Positions 16,051 to 26,814 are shown, numbered from the stretch's first letter. The stretch: 64,000 nt of DNA from Plotosus lineatus (GCA_024760905.1 CM045733.1:41217001-41281000), one strand, 5' to 3'. Notes: generated by a model from the sequence alone, not told the origin. Program-made: numbers and translations.

Positions 16051-16421
16051 TATCACATCTTCACACACCTGCTGAGAATTGACGATGAGTCGCACGTGTT
16101 TGGTTCTGGGTTTTTTCCTGATCATGGTGCCATATTCAGGGGCTACGCATGAGTATTGTCACCCTGTATCATGTTTAGTCATCGAAAATGTGAACACTTG
16201 GACATACAGGTAGTTATTAGCTTTGAATGATTCACTATTGTCAGTAGAGTGATGTGGTTTACCTTATATTGCTGGATTGGGTAGGGATGGCATCAATCAA
16301 TATGTGTTAGCGAGGCTTAGAACTAGTGCATAGGGGTTTGATGTATGAGAATTATAATTACCCCACATGCACAAACTACAACACTTATTATACACATGAA
16401 ACATTTGTAAATTATACATTC

Positions 16422-16540
16422 ATTTTCATCACTTAATCCTAATTAGAATCACGGGAAGGCTGGCGCCCATCTCAGTCGATTCTGGGTGTTGGCAGGGTAC
16501 ACCCTGGACAGCTCACCAGGCCACTACAAATATGTAAAAT
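16422..16540 (-). repeat. SINE tail fragment
   Basis: Minus-strand 3' half of the tRNA-derived SINE (CTGGTGAGCTGTCCAGGG to TTAGGATTAAGTG). No tRNA head. Confidence 0.75.
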
Positions 16541-16857
16541 ATAATGGCTGATATTTACATAATACAAACACATAGTGTCAAGTTCATGGCAAAGATGAAT
16601 TTAGGGAATGTGCAAATATACCACTACTAGTTCCAGGGTGGAAAATAGTTGCAAAGAAAGAAGCATAGCTCAAATGGGATATACTTGAATTTAATTAATA
16701 ATAAACCAATAAATACAATCAGTCTCATCTCTCATTCCCTCCCATTCATCTGTTGTGAAAAAGTTGATTTGTTAACTAGTAAAATGAATCCTTTTCACTA
16801 TAGAAATTGGTGCAATTTGTGTGCAAAGTTAGCATGTCTGTGTCGGTAACTATACTA

Positions 16858-17590
16858 CTCAAAACCTGTGACCATAGGTGAGGGTGGGAATGTAGATCGA
16901 CTGGTAAATTGAGACCCGCTTATTGCGGTTCAGCTCCCTTTTCATCATGACGAACCGGTACAGGCTCCACTTTACAGCAGAGGCTATACTGATCTGCCTA
17001 TCAATTTCCCACCCCATCCTTCCTTCACTCGTGAACAAGACCCCGAGATACTTGAACTCCTACACTTGGGGCAGGACCTCAATCTCAACCTGAAGGCTGC
17101 ATTTTATGCTTTTCCGGCTGAAAACCACGGCATCGGAATTGGAGTTGCTGATTCTGATCCTAGCCACCAAACCAGAATCCCTCAATGCTGTGGCTGCTCC
17201 TAGAAATTCTGCCCCAAAAAATTAAGAACAGAATCGGTGACAAAGGACAGCCTTGGCAGACTCCAACCCTCACTGGAAACAAATTTGGCCTGTTGTTTCC
17301 AATAAGGACCAAGCTCCGGTGATACAGAGACCGAATGGTCCATAGTAATGGATCTGGTACACCATACTCCTGGAGAACACCCCAAAAGATAGCCGGAGGG
17401 ACATGGTCAAAGGCCTCTTAATCCCCAAAGCACATGTGGACAGATTGGGCAAGTTCCCATGCCCTTCCAGGATTCTGTAGAGTGTATATAGTTGGTCAAG
17501 AGTGCTGTGGCCAGGACGAAAATGACATTGTTCCTCCTGAATCCGAGATTCAACCATTACCCATGTGGGAAACAACAGCGTGACCTGGTC
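16858..17590 (-). mobile_element. Rex3-like LINE fragment, antisense
   Basis: The minus strand encodes HFRPGHSTLDQLYTLYRILE (17.5 kb), a diverged polymerase core, then TYGHRF-like and thumb text toward 16.86 kb. The plus strand contains CGGTGACAAAGGACAGCCTTGG near 17234, very close to the consensus used to detect Rex3 in fish, which supports the family name. Stops and frameshifts are frequent, so it is a dead copy. Located in pseudogene 4 intron 1. Confidence 0.8.
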
Positions 17591-17925
17591 ACAGGCCACT
17601 GAAGCCTATATGAGCTGACTTTTGGTGACAGTAGGGTACACTGTAACGAAGCTTCCGTTCCATTGCAGGTCCAGCATACACAACCATTTACACTCATACT
17701 TGCATTTTAGGGGAGAGAAAACATTTCTTAAATGAAAAATAGATAAACATTTTATTATTGAGATTTTTTGTTTGATTCAACGAGCTTTCTCTCTTATTCA
17801 GCTCACTCGATTGGACAGTCAGAGGACTGCTAATTCTTGTTTTACCAGTCACAAAAGTCCTCCCCAAAACATCCTAGAGGTTGAATAGATAAATTCACGC
17901 TGTTCACATCATGGCTTTTTACAAA

Positions 17926-19178
17926 CCGGATTCCAAAAAAAGTTGGCACACTATACAAATGGTGAATAAAAACTGAATGCAATGATGTGGAAGTGCCAAA
18001 TTTCAATATTTTATTCTGAACAGAACAGAGATGACAGGTCAAATGTTTAAACTGAGAAAATGTATCATTTTAAGGGAAAAATATGGTGATTTAAAATTTC
18101 ATGGTGTCAACAAATTTCAAAAAGTTTGCACAGGTAGTAATAAGAGGCTGGAAAAGTCAATTGCACTTATAAAGAATAGCTGGAAAGACCAATCACCACT
18201 AATAAGATCCATTAGCAACATGACTGAGTATAAAAAGAGCTTCTCGGAGTGGCAGTGTCTCTCAGAAGCGAAAATGGGTAGAGGATCCCCAATTCCCCCA
18301 ATGTTGCACAGAAAGATAGTGGAGCAATATCAGAATGGTGTTTCCCAGCAAAAAATTGCCGAGTTTGAAGTTATCATCATCTACATTGCATAACATCATC
18401 CAAAGATTCAGAGAATCTGGAACAATCTCTACGCGTAAGGGTCAAGGCCAAAAAAACATACTGGATGCCTGTGATCTTTGGGCCCTTAAATGGCACTGCA
18501 CCAGAAACAGGAATGACACTGTAAGGGAAATCACAGAATGGGATCAGGAATACTTCCAGAAACCATTGTTGGTGAACGCAATCCACCATGCCATCCGCCG
18601 TTGCCAGCTAAAACTATACAGTACAAAGAAGAGCCATTTCTAAACAGGACCCAGAAGCGTAGGCATTCTCTCTGGGCCAGGAGTAATTTAAAATGAAGTG
18701 TGGCAAACTGGAAAACTGTTCTGTGGTCAGACGATTCATGATTCGAAGTTCTTTCTGGAAAACTGGGACCCCATGTCATCCGGACTAAAGAGACCAAGTT
18801 GTGATCAGCGCTCATTTCAGAAGCCTGCATCTGTGATGGTTTTGGGTTGCATGCGTGTGTGTGGCATGGGCAGGTTGCACATCTGCAAAGGCACCATCAA
18901 TGCAGAAAGGTATATTCAGGTTCCAGAGCAATATATGCTCGCATCCAGATGTCGTCTCTTGCAGAAAAGACCTTGCATTTTCCAACATGATAATGCAAGA
19001 CCACATGCAGCATTAGTTACAACATCATGGCTGCATAGGAAAAGGATCCGGGTATTTAAATGGCCAGACTGCAGTCCAGATCTTTCACCTATGGAGAACA
19101 TTTGGCGCAACATAAAGAGAAAGGTGCAAAGAAGGCCGGAGACAGTTGAACAGTTTGAAGCCTGTATTATACCCCCAT
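17926..19178 (+). mobile_element. Tc1-like transposon, 3'-truncated
   Basis: The outer end begins near 17926 (GGATTCCAAAAAAAGTTGG). Transposase text starts at MGRGSPIPPMLHRKIVEQ (18274), with a helix-turn-helix region (GVSQQKIA, LHNIIQRFRESGTIST), then DDE-domain blocks VLWSDDS-like (18720), IFQHDNARPHAA (18980) and WPDCSPDLSPMENIW (19060-19105). The three catalytic acids are visible but in different frames. The element stops at about 19178, after the TVEQFEACI block, where an unrelated CGGAA-rich sequence begins. It interrupts exon 2 of chemokine pseudogene 4. Confidence 0.82.
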
Positions 19179-19560
19179 TTCACTGGAGCGCGGAATGCAA
19201 GAATCATGGCGGAAAGGTGCGGAACGCACTCTACAGAGGAGCTTTGGCATTTTTACAAGGAAAATGTGTCAAAAACTTACGGAAAATTGCACCTTCGGAA
19301 CACCCTCGGAGCGATCAGGGAATGCACGGACAGGACATGGAAAGACCGCGGCACAATGTCGGAATACATGCGTTAAATCGCCTGGATCACCCTTGGAACC
19401 AGTGCGGAGAGCAACGGAAAACCTTCGGATAATTCATGGAACGTTCACAGAAAGTGAGGAACATTTACAGAACGACCGTGCAATTACTCCTTTTTAGAAG
19501 GAAGACCCACGGAATGATCTCGGAACATGCGGAATGAAGGTGGAATGTTTAGGTTCAACA
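19179..19560. repeat. CGGAA-rich unclassified repeat, left part
   Basis: Sequence with repeated CGGAA/GGAAC words at irregular 15-40 bp spacing and some CpG-rich stretches, unlike the AT-rich surroundings. Related words occur in inverted form at 20,325-20,485. The open frames here show no known domain. It may be the ends of a non-autonomous transposon. Confidence 0.45.
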
Positions 19561-19711
19561 CAGAATGAGTGAGGAATTAACTGAGGAATAGCCGGCATAA
19601 CCACGTTTCAACATGGAAAAATCGGCAAAGATCAAAGGATTTGCTCCTGATTCCGCCTATACGTGGAAAGACCAAGGAAGCTCATTCTCTCATTCATACT
19701 ATTGTTAAGCC

Positions 19712-20020
19712 TGAGGTGTGTGCATAGGACCCAGAGATGCAGGAGACCAAAAGAAGTTCAAATGATTTATTAAACACTAGGGATAGTAAATTCCAGGAAT
19801 ACTAAGTCAAAGGAACTGGTCGAGCACAAAGCAAGAACCAGGGGTCAAAGAGAAAGCCGAGGAGTAGAGTCACTGGGAAAACAATCTTCTGACAACGGAG
19901 GGAAGTGCGCCGCTCCCATTTATAGCTGGCTGCTTGCTGATTGCAGATAGGGACCAGGTGCGCTCTGCTCGGAACTCGCCTACTGGCAACCGCCATGCCC
20001 CTCGCCAGCGCCTGCAATGA
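19712..20020 (-). repeat. LTR-like unclassified repeat, copy 1
   Basis: Related to sequences at 32,031-32,372 (opposite strand) and 50,309-53,845 (interrupted by the RTE LINE). Shared words include ATGCAGGAGACCA near one edge and GCCATGCCCCTCGCCAGCG near the other. It lacks a protein frame. The size of about 310-340 bp and a polyadenylation-type word in the related copy suggest a solo LTR, but this is not shown. Confidence 0.45.
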
Positions 20021-20324
20021 TTAAAGAAGAGGTAATTCCGCCATCCAACACAGACCATAACAACTATATGTTTATAATGTATAATATGTTTATAATTTAC
20101 AATAAATTTAAAATTTAACAAATGTTAATATGTTTAATATCAATAATGTCAATACGTCCTTTTATTTGCACCTCAATCATTCCAGACTAAAATCCTTGCA
20201 CTCAAGTCCAAACCGCTGTTATAATAACTTTAAAACTTTATTACATGAACAGAAAAACGGGAAAAATAAAGTGAATGAACTGGAATAATTTATAGTGATT
20301 TATATATATATTCCTTGAGTGTAC

Positions 20325-20590
20325 CGCAAGTCTTCCGTGTTATCCACAACCATTCCGCAAACGTTCTGCATGTATTTCGCAAACCTTCCGTGAGTATTCC
20401 ATGGGAATTCTGTGGCCGCTTTAGAAGCGTAAGAAGGAGGAATGTTTGCGGAACGTTCACGGACGACTTGCGGAATAAAAGGAATTTTCGATTTTACGAC
20501 AGTGATCACCTTGCGGAGAGTGGGCCTCAAACCCCCAACCTTAGGATCAGCGATCCAGCACCTTGTACCACCAGGCCACCACTGCTCCCA
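20325..20590. repeat. CGGAA-rich repeat, right part, plus SINE head
   Basis: 20,325-20,485 has TTCCGC/CGGAA words inverted relative to 19.2-19.5 kb. It is followed at about 20,500-20,590 by the minus-strand tRNA-like head of the SINE (GGATCAGCGATCCAGCACC), without body or tail. Confidence 0.5.
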
Positions 20591-20599
20591 CAATGTTTC

Positions 20600-20831
20600 T
20601 GGGTAGTATTGTTGATTATTGCCATCCTGACTGAAATAAAGTTATAGTTTATGACTGAGTGAAGTGGTTGGTTTATAAATGGAAAGATTGTGAGAAATGA
20701 GTGACAATCTTGTTCGCATCAGTGAGGTAGCTGCCCTGTGATTCACTATGAGCAGCTGCAGTTGTTTAGTTTGATGAGTATCAGAAGTATAATATGAGCT
20801 GTGGTATGTGAAATAATGTATATTGTGGCCC

Positions 20832-20899
<68 letters not shown>

Positions 20900-21385
20900 C
20901 CACATCAAGTCTGGTAATCAGTACCTGCTGAACATTGTGTGCATCCACACTGTTTCCTTAGGCAATCCCCCTAAATACTGTACAAACCCACAATATTCCA
21001 AAAGCCCTGATCAAGTTCTACACACTGTTTAGTCTCCCAAAGGAAAGCCAATCTGACCAAGGATCAAATTTCACATCAGGCATCTTCTAGACTTTGACCC
21101 AAGAACTTGGGAATTAAACAAATAACGTCGAGTGCATATCATCCAGAATCCCAAAGATCCCTGGAAAGGTTCCACGAAACCCTGAAAAACATGATCGGAA
21201 GCAAAATGTTACCAGCGGAGTGGAACGGTAAATGCTTCTTAGCATCGAGGTGGAAAACATGAATAATAGCAGAACAATAAAAGAGTTTAACTGGTATTTG
21301 TGTTATTCATTTTGTGTTATCTACTCGTCTTCACTTTCTGATAGATCCATATCTGGCTCATCCTCAATGCAGCCTCATCTGCTCA
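20600..21385. other. No gene recognised, (CA)n tract inside
   Basis: Contains a (CA)n microsatellite at 20,836-20,898. The remainder up to the RTE copy shows no exon or known mobile element. Confidence 0.6.
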
Positions 21386-23850
21386 ATGTAGCCGTGAGGG
21401 GGGGCACAAACAAGTGTCCGCCCTCATGCAGGTCCCAAGCCTGGATAAATGCAGAGGGTTGCGACAGGAAGGGCATCCAGTGTAAAACTTTAGCCAGAAT
21501 ACAAAATGCAAACCGTAAAGACAAATTTCATACCGGATCGGTCGAGGCCCGGGTTAACAACAACCGCCATCGGTGCTGTTAACCAACAGGGTGCTGGTGG
21601 AAATTGGACTACTGTTGGTCGAAGAAGGAGAGGTCGAAGAAGAAGAGGCGGGAGGTGTGTCCGTAGGCAGAAAGAGAAGAGGAAAGGCATGAGTGTAGGA
21701 CTGAAATTAGGGACTTTGAATGTTGGAACTATGACAGGAAAAGGTAGAGAGCTGGCTGACATGATGCAGAGGAGGAAGGTGGGCATACTGTGTGTTCAGG
21801 AGACCAAGTGGAAAGGTAGCAAGGCTAGAAGCTTAGCAGCAGGGTTTAAGCTCTTTTATCATGGTGTGGATGGAAAGAGAAATGGAGTAGGAGTCATCTT
21901 GAAGGTGGGGTTGGTCAAGAATGTTCTAGAAGTGAAAAGCGTGTCAGGCAAAGTGATGAGTCTCAAGTTAGAAATTGAGGGTGTGATGTTCAATGTTGTG
22001 AGTGCTTATGCCCCACAGGCATGATGTGAGCTAGAAGAGAAGGAGAGATTCTGGAGTGAGTTTGATGAAGTGATGCAGAGTACCCCGAGAGGTGAAAGAG
22101 TGGTCATTGGGGCAGACTTCAATGGACATGTTGGTGCAGGCAACAGAGGGGATGAGGAAGTGATGGACAGGTTTGGTATCCAGGACAAGAACACAGAAGT
22201 ACAGATATTGATAGATTTTGCAAAAAGGATGGAAATGGCTGTGGTGAATACGTTCTTCCAGAAGAGACAGGAGCATAGGGTGACTTATAAAAGCAGAGGT
22301 AGGAGCACATAGGTAGACTACATCTTGTGTGGGCAATGTAATTTGAAGGAAGTCAGTGTACTGCAAAGTAGTAGTGGGTGAGAGTGTTGTCAAACAGCAT
22401 AGGATGGTCGTGTGTAAGATGACGCTGATGGTGAGGAAGGTGAAGAAGGCAAAGGCAGAGCAGAAGACAAAGTGGTGGAAGACAGAGTGTCGGATTGTCT
22501 TCAAGGAGGAGTTGAAACAGGCTTTGGGTGGTCAGGAAGTGCTTCCAGATGACTGGACAACAACATCTAATGTGATCAGGCAGACAGGTAGGAGAATTCT
22601 TTGTGTGTCATCTGGAAGAAGAGTAGATAAGGAGACTTGGCGGTGGAATGAGGAAGTGCAGGAGTGTGTACAAAGGAAGAGGTTAGCTAAAAAGAAGTGG
22701 GACATTGAGAGAACCGAAGAGAGTAAACAGGAGTACAAGGAGACACAGCGTAAGGTGAAGGTAGTTATGTCAAAGGCCAAACAGAAGGCGTATGATGACT
22801 TGTATGCTAGCTTTGACAGTAAAGAGGGAGAAAATGATTTATACAGGTTTGCACAGAAGAGAAATAGAGATGGGAAGGACGTACAGCAAGTTAGAGTGAT
22901 TAATGGCAGGGTGGGAAATGTATTGACTGATGACAGAAGTGTGCTGGGAAGATGGAAAGAGTACTTTGAAGAGCTGATGAATGAGGAAAATGAGACAGAA
23001 AAAAGAGTAGAAGAGGTGACTGTTGAGGACCAGGAAGTACTTTCAGCTAGGTATAGAGATTGAGAGGATGGCGGCGGAATGGAGGAGAAATGTGCTTGTG
23101 CCCATTTTTAAGAACAAAGGAGATGTGCAGAGTTGTGGCAACTACAGAGGGATAAAGTTGCCTGATGACATACCAGTGGAGGCATGGAAGTGTCTAGGAG
23201 AGGAAGCAGTAGATTTTCTGACAAGAACATTCAACAAGGTCTTTGAGAGTGAGAGGATGCCAGAGGAATGGAGAAGTGTGATGGTGCCCATTTTTAAGAA
23301 CAAGGGAGATGTGCAGAGTTGCAGCAACTACAGAGGGATAAAGTTGATGAGCCATACGATGAAGTTATGGGAAAGAATAGTGGAAGCTAGACTAAGGGCA
23401 GAGGTCAGCATTTGTGAACAACAGTTTGGTTTCATGCCAAGAAAGAGCACCACAGATGGAGTGTTTGCTTTGAGGATGTTAATGGAGAAGTACAGAGAAG
23501 GTCAGAGGGAGCTGCATTGTGCCTTTGTGGATCTGGAGAAAGCATATGACAGGGTGCCGAGAGAGAAACTGTGGTATTGCATGAGGAAGTCTGTAGTGGC
23601 AGAGATGTATGTTAGAGTGGTGCAGGACATGTATGAAAGATGGAAGATCCTTTTGATGCTGCGTGCCAAGCAGGAAGCAACAACTCCCAAATTTTAACGT
23701 CTCATGGTATGATGCGGCCGGATTCAAACTCCGACCTTCCAGAGGATAAAGCAGATGCTCTACCAACTGAGCTAAATCCCCGGTTAGGATAGGGTGAAAT
23801 GGAGGCGGATGGTTTGCTGTGGCAACCCCTGAAAAAAAAAAGCCAAAAGA
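21386..23850 (+). mobile_element. RTE-clade LINE copy, frameshifted, end replaced by SINE
   Basis: Begins with the same leader as the full-length copy (GCCGTGAGGGGGG, GGAAGGGCATCC). The AP endonuclease domain is open at 21,506-22,024 (GTLNVGTMTGKGRELADMMQ, ILCVQETKWKG, NVVSAYAP) then shifts. The linker and N-terminal RT region run on at 22,356-23,063. From 23,023 RT text reads PIFKNKGDVQSC and FGFMPRKSTTDGVFALRM, then DLEKAYDRVPRE at about 23.54 kb. The segment 23,100-23,300 repeats the PIFKNKGDVQSC block, a short internal duplication. The C-terminal RT including FADD is missing. In its place lies a tRNA-like sequence, and then the true RTE 3' end at 23,786-23,850. Confidence 0.85.
23640..23785 (-). 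mobile_element. Second tRNA-derived SINE inside RTE copy
   Basis: The minus strand starts GGGGATTTAGCTCAGTTGG with a good A box (TAGCTCAGTTGG) and continues to a B-box-like GGTCGGAGTTTGAATCC, then a non-tRNA body. The anticodon stem does not pair properly, so it is not a functional tRNA gene. It sits exactly where the RTE reverse transcriptase breaks off. Confidence 0.65.
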
Positions 23851-23869
23851 AAAAGATGAAGAAGATCTG

Positions 23870-24130
23870 GCTCATCCTCCATTTATTCGCAGCATCCCAT
23901 AGTTTTGCTGTAGCAGTTTCTAATGGTTCATTGGTTGTTGGACATTTGCCAAGAAAACACGGCAAAATATTTTCCTGTTTTTTACATCATGGCGGAACAA
24001 TCAAATGTGTTGTTACTGATGAATATTATAGACATTCCCCAGTGGCAGCAGGTCTTGAAATGAAGTGTAAATTTACTTTTACAGGCAGTGAATGCCTCAT
24101 TTTACCGTTACAGAGACTGATCGAATAAAA
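23870..24130 (+). pseudogene. HIRAN-like domain fragment, copy 1
   Basis: Open frame with SHSFAVAVSNGSLVVGHLPR, then KIFSCFLHHGGTIKCVVTDE and a C-terminal FTGSECLILP. This resembles the HIRAN-like module (AVAV...VGH(L/V)PR...C.FL..GG.I.C.VT) in many fish and cnidarian transposon-associated ORFs. A second copy on the minus strand lies at 32,365-32,700. No start, splice or neighbouring domain makes a whole gene. Family assignment is from memory. Confidence 0.5.
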
Positions 24131-24344
24131 TTGGTAAGTTTGATCTACGATTTTGCTCCTAGTACACGTAAGATCAAAAACACTCAGGGAGCACTTATTG
24201 GAGCAGAGCGCTTATTGGTATTTCACATTTCATCAAAAAACATTTCAAAATCTGTTTGATCCGCCCCTGCTCCATAGACAGGTCGAGGCCGATAAACTAG
24301 AGAATCAGCTAAACACAAATGAATATAAACAAATATAAGCTAAA

Positions 24345-24775
24345 TATAAACAAGTCACAGAGTCACTTTGATGAGAACAACACTAGAAACATGTGGGAGA
24401 GGATAAAAACACTCACTAACTACAAGGACACGCACACGTAAGCAGGTTTCTCGGACAACACCCTACCAACGACCCCATCCAGGTACAGCAGAACCACATC
24501 AGAGCCACCCTGCGCACAGTCAATGTGAGAAAACCTACTGGTCAAGATGGGTACTTTAAGCATGTGCAGATCAGCTAGCTGGGGTAGCAGGGGTTTTTAC
24601 CACCATCTTTAACCTCTCGCTATTGCAGTGTATGGTTCCCAGCTGCCTCAAGACAGCAACCATCATTCCAACACTGAAGAAGAGCACAGAAAGCTGCCTG
24701 AACTGCTATCACCCAGTTATCATAACCCCCATCATCACTAAATGTTTATAGAAACTTGTCTTGTCTCGCAGCCTT
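24345..24775 (+). mobile_element. L2/Rex1-type LINE fragment, copy 1
   Basis: Frames read [40 protein letters not shown] and [18 protein letters not shown], the N-terminal part of an L2/Rex1-type reverse transcriptase. Matching copies are at 42,600-43,010 and 60,360-60,960. Interrupted by stops. Confidence 0.72.
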
Positions 24776-25017
24776 GATATGAACCATATGGTGTAAGAGG
24801 CCATTTTCGCTTTTGCCACTTTATATAATTTTAAAAAAAAATTCATCCAGTGTGAAGTTTCAAGTTAAAGCAGATAACTAATATATAATACACAAACTCA
24901 CATGTATACACACCAAAATACACACTGTTCACTCATCACATGAACTTGACAATCATTAACAGAATAAATTACAGAAATAATACACATTAAATGAAAAATC
25001 TATTTGACATTTGTTCA

Positions 25018-25244
25018 AAACTAACAATTGTTCAAAAAATATTTAATAACTTTATATTCAGTGGCATATCTAATCTTGGTTATAGATCTATTTTGATGGG
25101 AGGAAATGATGATTTGGGGAGGTGTGTGTCAAGGGGGTTGGGGTAATCAAACTAAATATAAATCCAAAAAGGGGTAAAAATATTGAAATCTGACAATAAA
25201 AGCAGAGCCAAAAACTTTCAGACCATCACACACCTGCTGAGAAC
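25018..25244 (+). promoter_or_regulatory. Promoter block of chemokine gene 5
   Basis: About 220 bp shared with the regions before pseudogene 6 (37,159-37,351) and gene 7 (54,036-54,283). It contains TAATCTTGGTTATAGATCTA, then GATTTGGGGAGGTGTGTGTC, and an AATAAAAG box at 25,195-25,202 in the TATA position, with leader CACACCTGCTGAGAAC before the ATG. Conservation over three paralogues suggests a common promoter. I could not identify a specific transcription factor site with confidence. Confidence 0.6.
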
Positions 25245-25921
25245 ATGAAGGTGAATCGTGTGTTTTTGGTCCTGGGCTTCGTCCTGATCACAGCGCTCCA
25301 CTCAGATGCTCAGCGTGAGTTTATTATACACACTTTTAATATAACTGTATAAGAATAGTGGTATCTGTATTCCATATACTGTAAGATGCAGGAAAATGTA
25401 TATTTACTGAGTCTTCTCTAATTGTTACATTAGTTATGATTAATATGAATAAAATATTAATAGGTTGTTGTTGAAATAAGTCGTTTTAGTGAAAACAGAT
25501 TACTACACTCCAATATATGTTTTATTATATGATCGGAACGATACATTTTTTCATATAAAATGTAATGCATATTTATTTTACAATTAGAGTCAAGTGGGCT
25601 AAAATACTTATTCTGTCCTTTATTAGCTTTCAGTTCTCAACTCCATGGCGGCTGCTGTTTCAATTTTTTTAGTGGTAAAATTCCTTATGAAGAAATCCAG
25701 AAGATTGTAAAGACAGGCTCACACTGTTCACAGAAAGGCTTCATGTGAGTATCTGACATTTACAGTTTTATTATTTGATATCATATAAAAAGTGAAATTC
25801 AATTTCTAAATGTGATGTGAGTCAATGAGATTGCACTGATGTGTATTTGTGTTTCAGTGTTACTACTCCTAAATTCGAAAAGTTGTGTGTTCATGAAGGT
25901 TGGTTGCATCACTGTGGATAA
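25245..25921 (+). CDS. CC chemokine gene 5, exon 1 plus cassette 1
   Basis: Exon 1 (25245-25314) encodes MKVNRVFLVLGFVLITALHS, a signal peptide, and ends C|GTGAG. Exon 2a (25627-25744) follows TTTATTAG and carries the CC core: HGGCCFNFFSGKIPYEEI, IVKTGSHCSQKGF. Exon 3a (25858-25921) follows GTGTTTCAG and ends VTTPKFEKLCVHEGWLHHCG and stop. The product is 83 residues, with the four canonical cysteines plus one near the C-terminus and no C-terminal helix. Intron 1 is only 312 bp. Two further exon2+exon3 cassettes follow without another exon 1, so this exon 1 is the only visible source of a signal peptide for all three bodies. Confidence 0.9.
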
Positions 25922-25949
25922 TCTACACCTTAATGCTGCAACTGATTCA

Positions 25950-26029
<80 letters not shown>

Positions 26030-26063
26030 GCAGACACACACACACACACACACATGAAGGCCT

Positions 26064-26069
26064 AATAAA
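26064..26069 (+). terminator. Polyadenylation signal after cassette 1
   Basis: AATAAA after the (CA)n tract. It corresponds in position to the AATAAA at 56,612 in gene 7. An identical word occurs after cassette 2 at 26,653-26,658. In cassette 3 the same place reads TTATAAAA, and a later AATAAA at 27,329-27,334 may serve. Confidence 0.6.
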
Positions 26070-26225
26070 ATGTTGTTGCAATAAGTTGTTTTAATGAAAA
26101 CAGATTACTCCAAAATATGTTTTATTATATGATCTGAAAGATACATATTTTGTATAAAATGTAATGTATATGAACTTTACAATTAGAGTCAAGTATGCTA
26201 AAATACTAATTCTGTTCTTTATCAG

Positions 26226-26520
26226 CTCTCTTTCCTCTACCCCATGGCGACTGCTGTTTCAAATTTTTCAGTGGTGAAATTCCTGATGAAGAAATCCAGA
26301 AGATTGTAAAGACAGGCTCACACTGTTCACAGAAAGGCTTCATGTGAGTATGTGACATTTGCAGTTTTATTATTTGATATAATACAAAAAGTGAAATTCA
26401 ATTTCTAAATGTGATGAGAGTCAATGAGATTGTACTGATGTGTATTTGTGTTTCAGTGTTACTACTCCTAAATTCGAAAAGTTGTGTGTTCATGAAGGTT
26501 GGTTGCATCACTGTGGATAA
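26226..26520 (+). CDS. CC chemokine gene 5, cassette 2 (exons 2b and 3b)
   Basis: Exon 2b (26226-26343) is open and in the same phase as exon 2a, preceded by TTTATCAG. It encodes PLFPLPHGDCCFKFFSGEIP then DEEIQKIVKTGSHCSQKGF, so it differs from cassette 1 mainly before and around the CC motif, the part of a chemokine that contacts its receptor. Exon 3b (26457-26520) is identical to exon 3a and ends with the same stop. It has no exon 1 of its own, so expression would need splicing from 25314 past cassette 1. Donor GTGAGT and acceptor TTTCAG are intact. Whether it is used is unknown. Confidence 0.8.
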
Positions 26521-26549
26521 TCTACACCTTAATGCTGCAACTGCTTTGC

Positions 26550-26618
<69 letters not shown>

Positions 26619-26814
26619 GCAGACACACACACACACACACACATGAAGGCCTAATAAAATGTTGTTGCAATAAGTTGTTTTAATGAAAACAGATTACTCC
26701 AAAATATGTTTTATTATATGATCTGAAAGATAAATATTTTGTATAAAATGTAATGTATATGAACTTTACAATTAGAGTCAAGTATGCTAAAATACTAATT
26801 CTGTTCTTTATCAG

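Larger units (their letters stand above)
16085..17925 (+). pseudogene. CC chemokine pseudogene 4
   Basis: Exon 1 (16085-16148) encodes a good signal peptide, MSRTCLVLGFFLIMVPYSGA, of the same length as gene 3. Its donor reads C|ATGAG in place of C|GTGAG (G to A at 16149). Exon 2 begins after TTATTCAG at 17802 and is recognisable (QSEDC, then PPQNILE) but has an in-frame stop right after the first CC cysteine and further shifts. The 3' end of exon 2 is cut by the Tc1-like element starting near 17926, and no exon 3 is found. A SINE fragment and an antisense Rex3-like fragment fill intron 1. Confidence 0.85.

Noticed and set aside
19800..20020. Endogenous retrovirus
   Set aside because: Three related LTR-like pieces are seen but no gag, pol or env text or primer-binding site adjoins any of them.
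21232..23697. Host endonuclease/reverse-transcriptase-like gene (often labelled as a craniofacial-development-like protein in fish)
   Set aside because: Several copies in the window with the same ends show that it is an RTE LINE.
23697..23785. Possible tRNA gene on the minus strand (GGGGATTTAGCTCAGTTGG)
   Set aside because: The anticodon stem does not pair and it continues into a repeat body; best explained as a SINE head.
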